A stretch of 64,000 nt of DNA from Dyella_A sp050749815 (GTDB taxonomy: Bacteria; Pseudomonadota; Gammaproteobacteria; Xanthomonadales; Rhodanobacteraceae), in assembly GCF_050749815.1 (NCBI RefSeq), contig NZ_CP192735.1, forward strand, positions 930,001 to 994,000, written 5' to 3'. Positions 8,507 through 17,060 of this stretch are shown in pieces (position 1 is the first letter of the stretch; the number at the start of each line of letters is the position of its first letter). The notes beneath the pieces were generated by a model. It was not told the DNA's origin and made no database searches. It worked only from the letters and a program-made list of their open reading frames with translations. The position numbers and the translations under genes were made by a program.

Positions 8507-9097
8507 ATGTCCATCGCTTCGACTGTGATTGCATCCACGCTGCGCTCCGCCTCGCTGGCGGCGCTGTGCCTCGTCGCCTTGGCCGCCGCCTCGCCGGCGC
8601 AGGCCGGAGTCGGCCACGGCTTTCGCGCCGTCGGCGGTGGCCAGCGGATCGGCCACGGCGCCGCCACGTTCCGCAACGCCCAAGGCGGGATCACCCATGC
8701 CCGCGGTACCCGCGCCGCCGGACCGAACGGGTGGGCGTCACATGGCGCCTATACCTCGGTCAATCCGGACGGCAGCGCGCAGCACCAGGGGGCCACCCAC
8801 ATCGCCGGTGCCCGCGGCGGCAACTTCAACGGCAGCAACAGCGCCACGCGCAACGCCGATGGTTCGGCGAACGGCAGCTACCAGCGCAGCGGCAACAACG
8901 CCGCCGGTGGCAGCTACAGCAGCAGCGGGGGCTACGCCCGCGGTGCTGACGGCAGTGCCAGCGGTGCGCGCGCCACCACGATCACCGGCGCCAACGGCAA
9001 CACGTACCAGGGCCAGACCACCTACACCAAAGGACAGGGCGTGACCCACACCGGCTCGTGCCACGACGCGCAGGGCAACGCGATCAGCTGCCGCTGA
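8507..9097 (+). CDS. Secreted Gly/Asn/Ser-rich protein with 30-residue repeats
   Basis: A 196-aa protein with a Sec signal peptide (about 1-33, cleavage after SPAQA). The mature part is low-complexity and organised in tandem units whose N-terminal signature is (N/G)xDGSA at residues 86-91, 116-121 and 146-151, an exact 30-residue spacing. A degenerate 29-residue copy precedes them (from residue 57). Each unit ends in Arg or Lys. Two Cys near the C terminus (185, 195) could form a disulfide. An AGGAGAG SD lies upstream. I do not recognise a named family; the composition suggests a surface or periplasmic beta-repeat, which is inference. Confidence 0.8.
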   Translation: MSIASTVIASTLRSASLAALCLVALAAASPAQAGVGHGFRAVGGGQRIGHGAATFRNAQGGITHARGTRAAGPNGWASHGAYTSVNPDGSAQHQGATHIAGARGGNFNGSNSATRNADGSANGSYQRSGNNAAGGSYSSSGGYARGADGSASGARATTITGANGNTYQGQTTYTKGQGVTHTGSCHDAQGNAISCR

Positions 9098-9127
9098 CGC
9101 ATCCATCCCACCGAAGGAGTTCCCCCG

Positions 9128-9541
9128 ATGTTTCGATCCCTCCTCGGCGCCGCCGCGTTGATGCTGGCCGGTGCGGCGTTGGCCCAGGCCGACCTGCAGC
9201 CGCTGGGCCGGCGTGCCGACGTCAACCACGACGGCGTGGTCAGCCGCGAGGAGTACCTCGCGGCGCGTGCGGCGCAGTTCGATCGCTTCGACCGCAACCA
9301 CGACGGCTACCTCGACAGCGCGGACGCCGATGCGCTTCCCGAGCCGGCCGGTCGCCTGTTCCAGGCGATGGAACGACTGGCCGACGCGGACGGCGACGGT
9401 CGCGTCAGTCGCGCTGAGTTCAACGGCATGCCGACACGCGGCTTCGATCGCATGGATGCGAACCAGGACGACGTGCTCGAACCGGACGAGATGCAACGTG
9501 CCATGCAGAACACGCAGCGGCTCGGCCGCGTCAGTCACTGA
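9128..9541 (+). CDS. Exported EF-hand calcium-binding protein
   Basis: A 137-aa protein with a signal peptide (MFRSLLGAAALMLAGAALAQ). Four EF-hand loops are visible: DVNHDGVVSREE, DRNHDGYLDSAD, DADGDGRVSRAE and DANQDDVLEPDE. Each has Asp/Asn at the calcium-coordinating positions and an acidic residue at or near position 12, except loop 2, which ends in Asp. It probably binds Ca2+ in the periplasm or outside the cell. It lies 30 nt after the repeat protein and 10 nt before the hydroxylase gene; GAAGGAG precedes the ATG. Confidence 0.85.
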   Translation: MFRSLLGAAALMLAGAALAQADLQPLGRRADVNHDGVVSREEYLAARAAQFDRFDRNHDGYLDSADADALPEPAGRLFQAMERLADADGDGRVSRAEFNGMPTRGFDRMDANQDDVLEPDEMQRAMQNTQRLGRVSH

Positions 9542-9551
9542 GGCGGCGGTC

Positions 9552-10364
9552 ATGGGCAGAGGATTGCGACATCCGTGGATCCTGGCGGTTGCTGTGTTGC
9601 TGGTACTGGCCGAATGGGCCTGGCGGCGGTTCTCGCGGCGCGGCTACGACGCCCGCGAAGCCGCCGCCTCGCTCGGCGTGGCGATGGGCCACGTGGTGGT
9701 CGGTGGCATCGGTGCGGCGGTGGTGGCCGCCGCGCTCGCGCTGGCCGCGCAACTGGCGCCGGTGCATTGGCCATGGCGCGATTGGCGCACCTGGCTGACC
9801 GGCTTCGTGCTGGTCGAGTTCGCCTACTACTGGTTCCACCGTTGCAGCCACACGGTGCGCTGGATGTGGACGACCCACCTGGTGCATCACACGCCCGAGC
9901 AGATCACCCTGCTGTCGTCGCTGCGCCTGGGCTGGACCAGCCTGTTTTCACTGGGCTGGCTGTTTTACCTGCCCGTGGTGCTCGCCGGCTTCGATCCGCG
10001 CATGGTGGCGGTGCTGCTGGCGTTCGACTTGCACTACCAGTTCTTCCTGCACACCGAGGCGGTCGGCCGGCTGGGGCCGCTGGAGTGGGTGCTCAACACG
10101 CCGGCGCATCACCGGGTGCACCACGGTTCCAATCCGGCCTATCTGGACTGCAACTATGGCGGCGTGCTGATCGTGTTCGATCGCCTGTTCGGTACGCTGC
10201 GCACGGAACGGGCGGACGAACTGTTGCGCTACGGGCTGGCGCATCCGCTGGAGACGCTCCATCCGCTGCGCCTGGTGTTTCGGCCGTGGCGGCAGCTGTT
10301 CATGGACATGCGCGCCGCTAGTGGCGTGGGTGCTGCGCTGAAAATCGCCCTCGGGAGACCGTGA
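9552..10364 (+). CDS. Sterol desaturase / fatty acid hydroxylase family membrane protein
   Basis: A 270-aa integral membrane di-iron oxygenase-like protein. The histidine clusters that bind iron in this superfamily are present: HRCSH, HLVHH, and NTPAHHRVHHG, with an additional LHYQ/LHTE segment in the membrane region. Several hydrophobic helices surround them. Members hydroxylate or desaturate lipids such as sterols, carotenoids, ether lipids or fatty acids; the substrate here is unknown. Its stop overlaps the start of the hydrolase gene (TGATG), indicating coupling. Confidence 0.87.
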   Translation: MGRGLRHPWILAVAVLLVLAEWAWRRFSRRGYDAREAAASLGVAMGHVVVGGIGAAVVAAALALAAQLAPVHWPWRDWRTWLTGFVLVEFAYYWFHRCSHTVRWMWTTHLVHHTPEQITLLSSLRLGWTSLFSLGWLFYLPVVLAGFDPRMVAVLLAFDLHYQFFLHTEAVGRLGPLEWVLNTPAHHRVHHGSNPAYLDCNYGGVLIVFDRLFGTLRTERADELLRYGLAHPLETLHPLRLVFRPWRQLFMDMRAASGVGAALKIALGRP

Positions 10365-11263
10365 TGAATCGCAACGTAAAGAGGTGGTGGCTTGGTGCCT
10401 GCCTGTTGTTGATGGCCGGTGGCGTGTTGGCCCAGACGCGCGGCGGGTGGGCGGAGCGCTGGCGTGAGCGGCAGTCCGATGCCGGCGTGAAAGCGTCGCT
10501 TCCGGCTGGCACGCGGGTGGTGCGCGATGTGGCCTACGGCAGCGACCCGCGGCAACGCTTCGACGTCTACGCACCGGGCCAGGCGCTCGATGCGGCGGTG
10601 ATCGTGCTGGTCCATGGCGGCGGCTGGCGCCGCGGCGACAAGGCGATGCCGGGCGTCGTCGCGAACAAGGTTGCTTACTGGGTGCCGCGCGGGGCGGTGG
10701 TGATCTCGGTGAACTACCGCATGCTGCCCGACACGCCGCCGCTGGAGCAGGCGCGCGACGTGGCCCGCGCCCTCGCGCTGGCCCAGCGCCGCGCGCGCGA
10801 GTGGGGCGGGAATCCCGCCCGCTTCGTGCTGATGGGGCACTCCGCCGGCGCGCATCTGGTGGCCCTGCTGGCCGCGCGACCGGAACTGGCCGCCGAGCAG
10901 GGCGCGCGTCCCTGGCGTGGCGCGGTATCGCTCGACAGCGCCTGCCTGGACGTGGTGCAGACCATGCGCGGGCGCCACTTTCCGCTCTACGACGAAGCCT
11001 TCGGCGCCAACCCGGCCGACTGGCTGGCCGTCTCGCCGTTCCAGCAGCTGCGCGCGGCACCGGCGCCGTTCCTCGCGGTGTGCTCAAGCCGCCGTCGCGA
11101 CTCCTGCCCGCAGGCGCACGCCTTCGTCGACAAGGTGCACGCGCTGGGCAGCCGTGGCCGCGTGCTCGAAGAGGATCTTTCGCACGCCCAGATCAACAAG
11201 ACCCTGGGCGTGCCGTCCGACTACACCACCGAGGTCGACACGTTTCTGCGCTCGGTGTGGTGA
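10364..11263 (+). CDS. Exported alpha/beta hydrolase (esterase/lipase-like)
   Basis: A 299-aa protein with a signal peptide ending LAQ. It has the oxyanion-hole motif HGGGW (84-88), the nucleophile elbow GHSAG with Ser160, and a C-terminal HxxINKTLG segment that supplies the likely catalytic His (LSHAQ). This is the BD-FAE/hormone-sensitive-lipase-like type, so a periplasmic carboxylesterase is likely. The substrate is unknown. The ATG at 10364 overlaps the preceding stop; a GTG three nt earlier is less likely. Confidence 0.85.
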   Translation: MNRNVKRWWLGACLLLMAGGVLAQTRGGWAERWRERQSDAGVKASLPAGTRVVRDVAYGSDPRQRFDVYAPGQALDAAVIVLVHGGGWRRGDKAMPGVVANKVAYWVPRGAVVISVNYRMLPDTPPLEQARDVARALALAQRRAREWGGNPARFVLMGHSAGAHLVALLAARPELAAEQGARPWRGAVSLDSACLDVVQTMRGRHFPLYDEAFGANPADWLAVSPFQQLRAAPAPFLAVCSSRRRDSCPQAHAFVDKVHALGSRGRVLEEDLSHAQINKTLGVPSDYTTEVDTFLRSVW

Positions 11264-11265
11264 CG

Positions 11266-11299
11266 AAAAAAAGGGCCGGAACGTTGCCGTTCCGGCCCT
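11266..11299 (-). terminator. Strong terminator between the hydrolase gene and tRNA-Ala
   Basis: AGGGCCGGAACG (11272-11283) and CGTTCCGGCCCT (11288-11299) form a perfect 12-bp stem with loop TTGC. On the minus strand it is followed by TTTTTTCG, ending tRNA-Ala. On the plus strand GAATTTGT follows, so it may also stop the 8507-11263 transcript, more weakly. Confidence 0.88.
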
Positions 11300-11306
11300 G
11301 AATTTG

Positions 11307-11382
<76 letters not shown>

Positions 11383-11444
11383 ACATGAGCTGCGCATGGT
11401 AGCAGCGCATCCGGGGCTCGCCAAGACCCCGCCGCGCCACCGGC

Positions 11445-12563
11445 TCAGCCGGGCAGCAGGCCGGGCAAGCGATCGTGCAGCACGCCGTGGCGCCAGCCGT
11501 CGAGGAACTCCGGCCACTCGGCGGTGACCACGTATTCCTCCAGCACCTTGCGCGGGCAGAGCAGGCCGCTGGGCAGGTCCAGCTCGGTGGCGAGTGCGTC
11601 TACGCAGTCCTTCATGGCCGCCAGCGCCTTCTTCGCCTCGCCCTGCGGATGGGTGGGAATGGCTGCGGTGGCGGCGATCTCGCCGTCATCCAACGGCTGG
11701 CGCAACAGCTCGAACAATTCCGCGCGCTGCGGCGAGCGCAGCGCACGCTGGCCGCGGCTGCGCTGGTCCAGCTCGGCCAGCGTGCCGGGCGGGTGCTGGG
11801 CCAGGCTCATGACCAGGGCGTCTTCGAGCAGCCACGGGCGCGGGCGGTCGAGCGTGCGCGCGGTGCGGTCGCGCCACAGCAGCACCCGGCGCAGCATGGC
11901 CTGCTGCTGCGGCGTCCATTCGGCGGCGCCGCGCATGGCGCGCTGCGGTTGCGCCTCGCCTTCGCGGGCGCCGGCGCGATGCTTGAGGCGCTCGCAATCT
12001 TCGGCATGCCAGGCGCTGCGGTCACGCTGGTGCAGGCGCTCACTGAGCTGGCTATGGATGGAGTCCATGTAGACCACGTCGAGCGTGGCGTACAGGCGCT
12101 GGGAATCGGTGAGGGGGCGCTGCAGCCAGTCCGAGCGTGTTTCGCCCTTGTCCAGGTCCACACCACACAGCTCGGCCACCAGGGCGCGGTAGCTCACGCC
12201 CAACCCCATGCCGACGAAGGCCGCGGCGATCTGGGTGTCGAACAGCGTGCGGGGGCCGCCGGGCAGCAAGGGCGCCAGGGTCTCCAGGTCTTCGCCGGCG
12301 CTGTGCATCACGGTCACCGCGCCGCCGCCATGCAATGTGGGGTGCAGCGCATCGGCGAGATCGAAGGCCAGCGGATCGATCAGCGCGTAGCGCCCCTGCC
12401 AACCCAGCTGCAGCAAGGCAAGTTGCGGGTAGAAGGTATTGCGGCGCATGAACTCGGTGTCCATGCCCACGATCGCGCCGGCCGGCAGTGCGGCCAGCCA
12501 GCGATCGAGTGCGTCGCGCTGGTCGATCCATTCGGCGTCGTTGGGCAGGGCAGGCAGGGACAT
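11445..12563 (-). CDS. rnd: Ribonuclease D
   Basis: A 372-aa 3'-5' exoribonuclease that trims tRNA precursors. The DEDDy exonuclease motifs are GMDTEF (Exo I), DTQIAAAF and a Tyr-containing Exo III segment YATLDVVYM, followed by an HRDC domain (about 205-290). The start MSLPALPND at 12563 matches the family N terminus; longer extensions run into the divergent gene's promoter. It is directly downstream-adjacent to tRNA-Ala, which is transcribed the same way. Confidence 0.94.
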   Translation of the reverse strand: MSLPALPNDAEWIDQRDALDRWLAALPAGAIVGMDTEFMRRNTFYPQLALLQLGWQGRYALIDPLAFDLADALHPTLHGGGAVTVMHSAGEDLETLAPLLPGGPRTLFDTQIAAAFVGMGLGVSYRALVAELCGVDLDKGETRSDWLQRPLTDSQRLYATLDVVYMDSIHSQLSERLHQRDRSAWHAEDCERLKHRAGAREGEAQPQRAMRGAAEWTPQQQAMLRRVLLWRDRTARTLDRPRPWLLEDALVMSLAQHPPGTLAELDQRSRGQRALRSPQRAELFELLRQPLDDGEIAATAAIPTHPQGEAKKALAAMKDCVDALATELDLPSGLLCPRKVLEEYVVTAEWPEFLDGWRHGVLHDRLPGLLPG

Positions 12564-12687
12564 GCGGCGGTTCCTTCGGAAATCGGGCGTCGCCGTGGAC
12601 ACGGCGTGCGGGCGAGACGATGCGACCGGTGGTCGATTGCCCGCGGTGGGCGTGGCACGATAACAGGCCCCACGAGGACGCCCCAAG

Positions 12688-14634
12688 ATGCCCAGCAGCA
12701 CGAACGTCGCCCGACAGCGCGCCCTTGGCGGTGCCCTTGGCGTGCTCGTGCTGGCGTTCGCGCTGACCTATCACTTCTTTCCGCGGGTGTTCCACGTCAA
12801 TCCGGACGATGTGGCGCCGCGCCGCTCGATGGCGCTGGGTGTGGCCACGCCTGCGCGCTCAGCATCCAGCGCATCCACGCTGGTCGACCCGGGCGAAATC
12901 GATGCCGGCCCGCCGCTGACGCTGGCCCCCGCGGCGGTGATCGCTGCACGTACCGCCCATCGCAACCCCGACATGCCGCAGCAGAAGGGCGAGGACCCGC
13001 CCGAGGTGGTTGCACTGCTGGTGCGCGCCGACAAGGCCCTGCATGCCGGTCAGGTGGCCGGTGCCGACGACAGCGCCGCCTCGCTTTATCAGCAGGCGCT
13101 GAAACTGAAGCCGGACAGCCGCCGCGCGCTCGAGGGCCTGTATGAGTCGCGAGCGCGGCTGGTGGCCGCGATCGGCCAGGACATCGCCGTGGGCGACGCC
13201 GATTCGGCCAAGGACCTGCTCGCCACCCTGCGCACGCTGCCTGGCTCCGACGATGACGTGAAGACGCTGCAGAACAGCCTGGACACCCTGGTGAAGGTGC
13301 GCCCGATGCTGGCCCAGGCGGCGACGCTGCTGGATCAGGGCCGCGCGGACCAACCCGACGGTGGCAATGCGCTGGCGATCTATCGCCAGGTGCTCACGTT
13401 GGACCCGCAGAACGCCGTGGCGCAACAGGGCCTGCTGCAGGTGCAGCGCGCCGTGCTGGACCGGGCGCTGGCCGCGGTCGCCCAGAACGATTTCGCCGGG
13501 GCGGACAAGGCATTGACCGAGGCCCAGGCGATCCAGGCCAATTCGCTGGCGATGCGCGACGTGAGCGCGCGCGTCGAAGGCATGCGCGACCAGCGAGCCG
13601 GCGGCCTGCTGGCGCAGGCGCGCTCGGCGCTCGATGCGGGCAACCTTTCGCTGGCCGAGAAGCTCGCCCAGCAGGCGCGCGATACCCGCCCGGATCTGCC
13701 GGGCCTGGACGATTTCCGCGAGCGGCTGGTGAATGCCCGCCTCTACGCCAACTATCGTCCTGGCCAGGTGTTTACCGACAGCTTCGTCGACCTGCCCGGG
13801 AAGGCGCCAGCGATGGTGGTGATTCCCACCGGCAGCTTCCAGATGGGCGCCGTCGACGACGAGGCCGACCACAGCGATACCGAGTTGCCCCGCCACTCGG
13901 TGACGATCGCGATGGGCGTGGCGATGGGCCGCACCGAAGTCACCGTGGGCCAGTTCCGCGACTTCGTGCGCGCCAGCGGCTACCGGCCCGACTCGGTGAC
14001 CATGGGTGGGTCCAGCGTCTACGACGAACGCAGCGGCGCCCTGCGCGACGATGGCCGCGCCACCTGGGAAGACGACTACGCCGGCCGCCCGGCGGACGAC
14101 AACCTGCCGGTGGTCAATGTCTCGTGGAACGACGCCAAGGCCTATGTCGACTGGCTGAGCAAGCGCACCGGCAAGGCTTACCGACTGCCCAGCGAGGCCG
14201 AGTTCGAATACGCGCTGCGTGCCGGCACCACCACCCGCTACTGGTGGGGCGACGGCGCGCCGGACAAGCGCGTGGAAAATCTCACCGGCGCGCTGGACCG
14301 TTCACGCAACGGCCGCCGCTGGAGCAACGCGTTTCGCGGCTATCGCGACGCCTACTGGGGGCCTGCGCCGGTGATGAGCTTCGTCGCCAATCCGTTCGGC
14401 CTGTACGACATCAACGGCAACGTCTCCGAGTGGGTCGCCGATTGCTGGCATGACAGCTACCTGCGTGCGCCGCGCGATGGCAGCGCCTGGATCAACCCGG
14501 GATGCAGCGCCCACGTGGTGCGCGGTGGCTCCTGGGGCAGTGCGCCTGACCAGGACCGCTCCGCGTACCGGCAGGGCGTGGAAGCCACCGTGCGCAGCGC
14601 GCGGGTGGGTTTCCGGGTCGCGCGCGAGCTCTGA
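12688..14634 (+). CDS. Membrane-anchored SUMF1/FGE-domain protein with helical-repeat region
   Basis: A 648-aa protein: one N-terminal transmembrane helix (about 13-33), a Pro/Ser/Ala linker, a long alpha-helical TPR-like region (about 105-350), then a C-terminal formylglycine-generating-enzyme-like domain from MVVIPTGSFQMG (about 375) to the end, with the family marks RTEVTVGQF, NVSWNDAKAY, RLPSEAEFEYA and NGNVSEWV. The canonical FGE cysteine pair is missing: the end reads RGGSWGSAPDQDRS. It is therefore unlikely to be a sulfatase-activating enzyme; a binding or scaffold role is possible. Transcribed divergently from rnd. Confidence 0.85.
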   Translation: MPSSTNVARQRALGGALGVLVLAFALTYHFFPRVFHVNPDDVAPRRSMALGVATPARSASSASTLVDPGEIDAGPPLTLAPAAVIAARTAHRNPDMPQQKGEDPPEVVALLVRADKALHAGQVAGADDSAASLYQQALKLKPDSRRALEGLYESRARLVAAIGQDIAVGDADSAKDLLATLRTLPGSDDDVKTLQNSLDTLVKVRPMLAQAATLLDQGRADQPDGGNALAIYRQVLTLDPQNAVAQQGLLQVQRAVLDRALAAVAQNDFAGADKALTEAQAIQANSLAMRDVSARVEGMRDQRAGGLLAQARSALDAGNLSLAEKLAQQARDTRPDLPGLDDFRERLVNARLYANYRPGQVFTDSFVDLPGKAPAMVVIPTGSFQMGAVDDEADHSDTELPRHSVTIAMGVAMGRTEVTVGQFRDFVRASGYRPDSVTMGGSSVYDERSGALRDDGRATWEDDYAGRPADDNLPVVNVSWNDAKAYVDWLSKRTGKAYRLPSEAEFEYALRAGTTTRYWWGDGAPDKRVENLTGALDRSRNGRRWSNAFRGYRDAYWGPAPVMSFVANPFGLYDINGNVSEWVADCWHDSYLRAPRDGSAWINPGCSAHVVRGGSWGSAPDQDRSAYRQGVEATVRSARVGFRVAREL

Positions 14635-14837
14635 CGCCGCCTCGCTGAGCGATGTCTGACCCGGCCTCTGCCGGGGCTTGCCTCGGTGGGGGTAATTCGC
14701 GCTATCTTCAGGGCTCCGGCGCGTACCCAGCGCGCGCCGCGCAAGGCACCACCTGCTAGCGCTTTCTTCAGAATCCGTCCGGTTCAACCGCACGGACTCG
14801 GCCCTTGGCCCCGTCAAGACCTGTCGAGGAAGATGCC

Positions 14838-15071
14838 ATGGATCCGCAACCGGTTCGCCTGTTCGTCCCGTACACCGACGGCACGCCGTGGATCGTGCGC
14901 CGCGAGGTGGCCCGCGTGGGCACCTTCGGTAGCCGCTCCGACGCGGTCCGCGCCGCCATGGCGATGCGCTCCAAGCTCAGCCGCGCCTGGGGCCTGGATC
15001 ATCCACCGGTGCAGGTGCAGGAGTGCGACGGCAGCTGGCATGATGCAGAGGAGAGCGAACTGTTCGGCTGA
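14838..15071 (+). CDS. Small conserved protein of unknown function (77 aa)
   Basis: Starts at an ATG with GAGGAAG about 6 nt upstream. It is a soluble 77-residue protein with no signal or membrane segment: MDPQPVRLFVPYTDGTPWIV at the start and an acidic end (AEESELFG). Its mixed charge and good SD suggest a real gene. A strong terminator follows 30 nt after the stop. I do not recognise the family and assign no function. Confidence 0.7.
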   Translation: MDPQPVRLFVPYTDGTPWIVRREVARVGTFGSRSDAVRAAMAMRSKLSRAWGLDHPPVQVQECDGSWHDAEESELFG

Positions 15072-15100
15072 GCCGGCCTCGCGTTCCATGGCAGCCAAAG

Positions 15101-15127
15101 AAAAACCCCGCACGAGGCGGGGTTTTT
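15101..15127. terminator. Bidirectional terminator
   Basis: AAAAACCCCGC (15101-15111) pairs with GCGGGGTTTTT (15117-15127), loop ACGAG. With T-runs on both sides it can stop the 77-aa protein gene (plus strand) and tRNA-Leu (minus strand). Confidence 0.92.
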
Positions 15128-15133
15128 CATGTC

Positions 15134-15219
15134 TGGTACCGGTGATAGGACTCGAACCTACACGACATCGCTGCCAGCGGATTTTGAGTCCGCCGCGTCT
15201 ACCATTCCGCCACACCGGC
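15134..15219 (-). tRNA. tRNA-Leu (CAA)
   Basis: An 86-nt class II tRNA on the minus strand: acceptor GCCGGTG/CACCGGT, anticodon stem GCGGA/TCCGC around loop CTCAAAA (anticodon CAA), a long variable arm, T loop TTCGAGT and an encoded CCA. It reads TTG codons. Confidence 0.96.
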
Positions 15220-15244
15220 AAAACAGGCCGCGATTATGCCGGGT

Positions 15245-15826
15245 TCAATGCAGGGGGTCGAGCCCCAGCTGGCGGTCGTGGCGCTCGTAGCACTGGGCAT
15301 CGGCGGCGGGCTGGAAGATCGCGCAGTGGGTCATCTGGCCGGAGTAGATGTGCAGGCTCACCGCGATGGCGTCATCGCTGGGATTGCGGATGGTGTGGTA
15401 CTCGTGCGGTGGGATCAGGCTGCCGGCCGAGCCCGGTCCGGCCTGGATCGAGCCGACCGGCTGGAAGCGCCACTGGCCGTTCTCGTCGGCGAGGCGCTCG
15501 TACTGCACCACTTCCAGCGCACCGCTCCACACGCCTTCGACGCACCACATGCCGCAGTGATCGTGGATTGGCGTGCCCTGGCCGGGGCCCCAGGTCATCG
15601 CCACCACGCAGTAACCGTGTTCCTCGCTGCGATAGAGTTCGCGGCGTGCGTAGCGGCCTTCGGCGGTCTCGTAGACGCACTCCGGCAAGGTCACTTCCTG
15701 CGCGCGGATCAGGCGGCACAGGCTGTTGCGCAGGGTGTCGGTGATGGCGTGGGTGGAGGGCTGGCTGACAGCATGGTCGATCGCTTCGATCAACGTGCGA
15801 CAACCGGGGAATTCCTGGGCGAGCAT
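15245..15826 (-). CDS. cdo: Cysteine dioxygenase type I family (cupin)
   Basis: A 193-aa cupin that would oxidise cysteine to cysteine sulfinate with Fe(II) and O2. The iron ligands are in GTPIHDHCGMWCVEG (His88, His90, with the conserved Cys at 95) and in PPHEYHTIRNP (third His). This spacing matches bacterial cysteine dioxygenases. It sits just upstream of tRNA-Leu on the same strand. Related thiol dioxygenases act on 3-mercaptopropionate, so the substrate assignment is probable rather than certain. Confidence 0.85.
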   Translation of the reverse strand: MLAQEFPGCRTLIEAIDHAVSQPSTHAITDTLRNSLCRLIRAQEVTLPECVYETAEGRYARRELYRSEEHGYCVVAMTWGPGQGTPIHDHCGMWCVEGVWSGALEVVQYERLADENGQWRFQPVGSIQAGPGSAGSLIPPHEYHTIRNPSDDAIAVSLHIYSGQMTHCAIFQPAADAQCYERHDRQLGLDPLH

Positions 15827-15893
15827 GGCAGTTCCGGTACGGCGTGGGACCCGGGCATCTTATCAGTGCTGCCCGGTGCCGGCATGGACAGGC

Positions 15894-17060
15894 TCAGAGC
15901 CGCTGCAGGAATCCGCCGATCGCCGGGCTGTAGTTGGCAATGTCGACCAGGAACGCGTCGTGTCCCTGCGGCGAGTCCAGCGCCACGAATTCCACCGCTG
16001 CGCCGGCGTCACGCAGGCCGTCGGCGATCTGCTCCTGCTGCTCCAGCGGGAACAGGATGTCGGTGCTCACGCCGATCACCATCGCCCGCTCGATGTGGAT
16101 GCGCTTGAGCCCCTCGCGCACGCTGCCGCCGCCGTACTCGGCCACGTCGAACCAGTCGCTGGCGCGCGACAGGTACAGGTAGCTATTGGGGTCGAACGTG
16201 CGCACGAAGCGCTCGGCATGGCCCTGCAGGTAGGACTCGACCTGGAACTCGACGCCAAAGGGGTGATCCTCGCGCTGCTCCGGATCGAGCCGGATGCGGG
16301 CGAAGCGGCCATTCCACTCCATCGCCGAGCGGTAGGTGATCACGCCGAGCTTGCGCGCGATGCTCATGCCCGTGTCGGGATACGTGCCGCCTTCCGCCGC
16401 GTGGATGTCGGCCGCTCCTGCGCTTCCTGCGCCCGCGGCACTCATCCCTCCCTGGATGTCGTACTGCCCGCCGCGCCAGCCGGGATCGAGCCGGATCGCC
16501 TCGCGCTGCAGCGAGCGGATCGCGATCGCGAACGGCTGCGCCTGCGGGGCGGTGTCCACGCTGATGTGCGAGCGCACCGAACCGGGGTGCAGCAGCATGT
16601 ACGCCAGCGCGCTCATGCCGCCCATCGAGCAGCCGATCAGGCAGGCCAGGCGCTCGATGCCGAGCTGGCGCACCACTTCGTGTGCGGCGTTGGCCACATC
16701 CTCCAGCGCCAGTTCGGGGAAGGTGAGGCGATACGGTTGGCCGGTGGCCGGGTCGATCGACGCGGGGCAGGTGGAACCTTTGTCGCTGCCCAGCGAGTTC
16801 ACGCAGATGACAAACCAGCGGTCGCTGTCGATCGCCTTGCCGGGCCCGAGCATGGCCTCCCACCAGCCGGGCGAGGGGTCGTCCGGGTTTGAGGCGGCGT
16901 GAGCACTGGGCGACAGCCCGGTGAGGATCAGCAACGCGTTGTCGCGCGCTGCGTTGAGCGTGCCCCAGGTTTCGTAGGCGACGCGGGCGCCGTGCAGTGC
17001 GCCGCCGCGCTTCATCGCAAACGGCGAGGGTAGGGCGCAGTAGCGCCGCGCATCACTCAC
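15894..17060 (-). CDS. metX: MetX-family acyltransferase (homoserine/serine O-acyltransferase)
   Basis: A 388-aa alpha/beta-hydrolase-fold acyltransferase. It has the family start (R)YCALPSPFAMKRGG, ETWGTLN, NSLGSDKGST, the nucleophile Ser145 in GCSMGG, Asp in STDILFP and His in QGHDAFLVD. Members acylate homoserine (methionine synthesis) and, in some Xanthomonadales, serine; acetyl or succinyl donor and acceptor cannot be fixed here. A Gly/Ala-rich insertion of about 25 residues (201-226) is unusual. The GTG start overlaps the ccmI stop (GTGA), so it is translationally coupled to the ccm operon. An ATG at the MKRGG position would cut off conserved residues. Confidence 0.88.
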   Translation of the reverse strand: MSDARRYCALPSPFAMKRGGALHGARVAYETWGTLNAARDNALLILTGLSPSAHAASNPDDPSPGWWEAMLGPGKAIDSDRWFVICVNSLGSDKGSTCPASIDPATGQPYRLTFPELALEDVANAAHEVVRQLGIERLACLIGCSMGGMSALAYMLLHPGSVRSHISVDTAPQAQPFAIAIRSLQREAIRLDPGWRGGQYDIQGGMSAAGAGSAGAADIHAAEGGTYPDTGMSIARKLGVITYRSAMEWNGRFARIRLDPEQREDHPFGVEFQVESYLQGHAERFVRTFDPNSYLYLSRASDWFDVAEYGGGSVREGLKRIHIERAMVIGVSTDILFPLEQQEQIADGLRDAGAAVEFVALDSPQGHDAFLVDIANYSPAIGGFLQRL

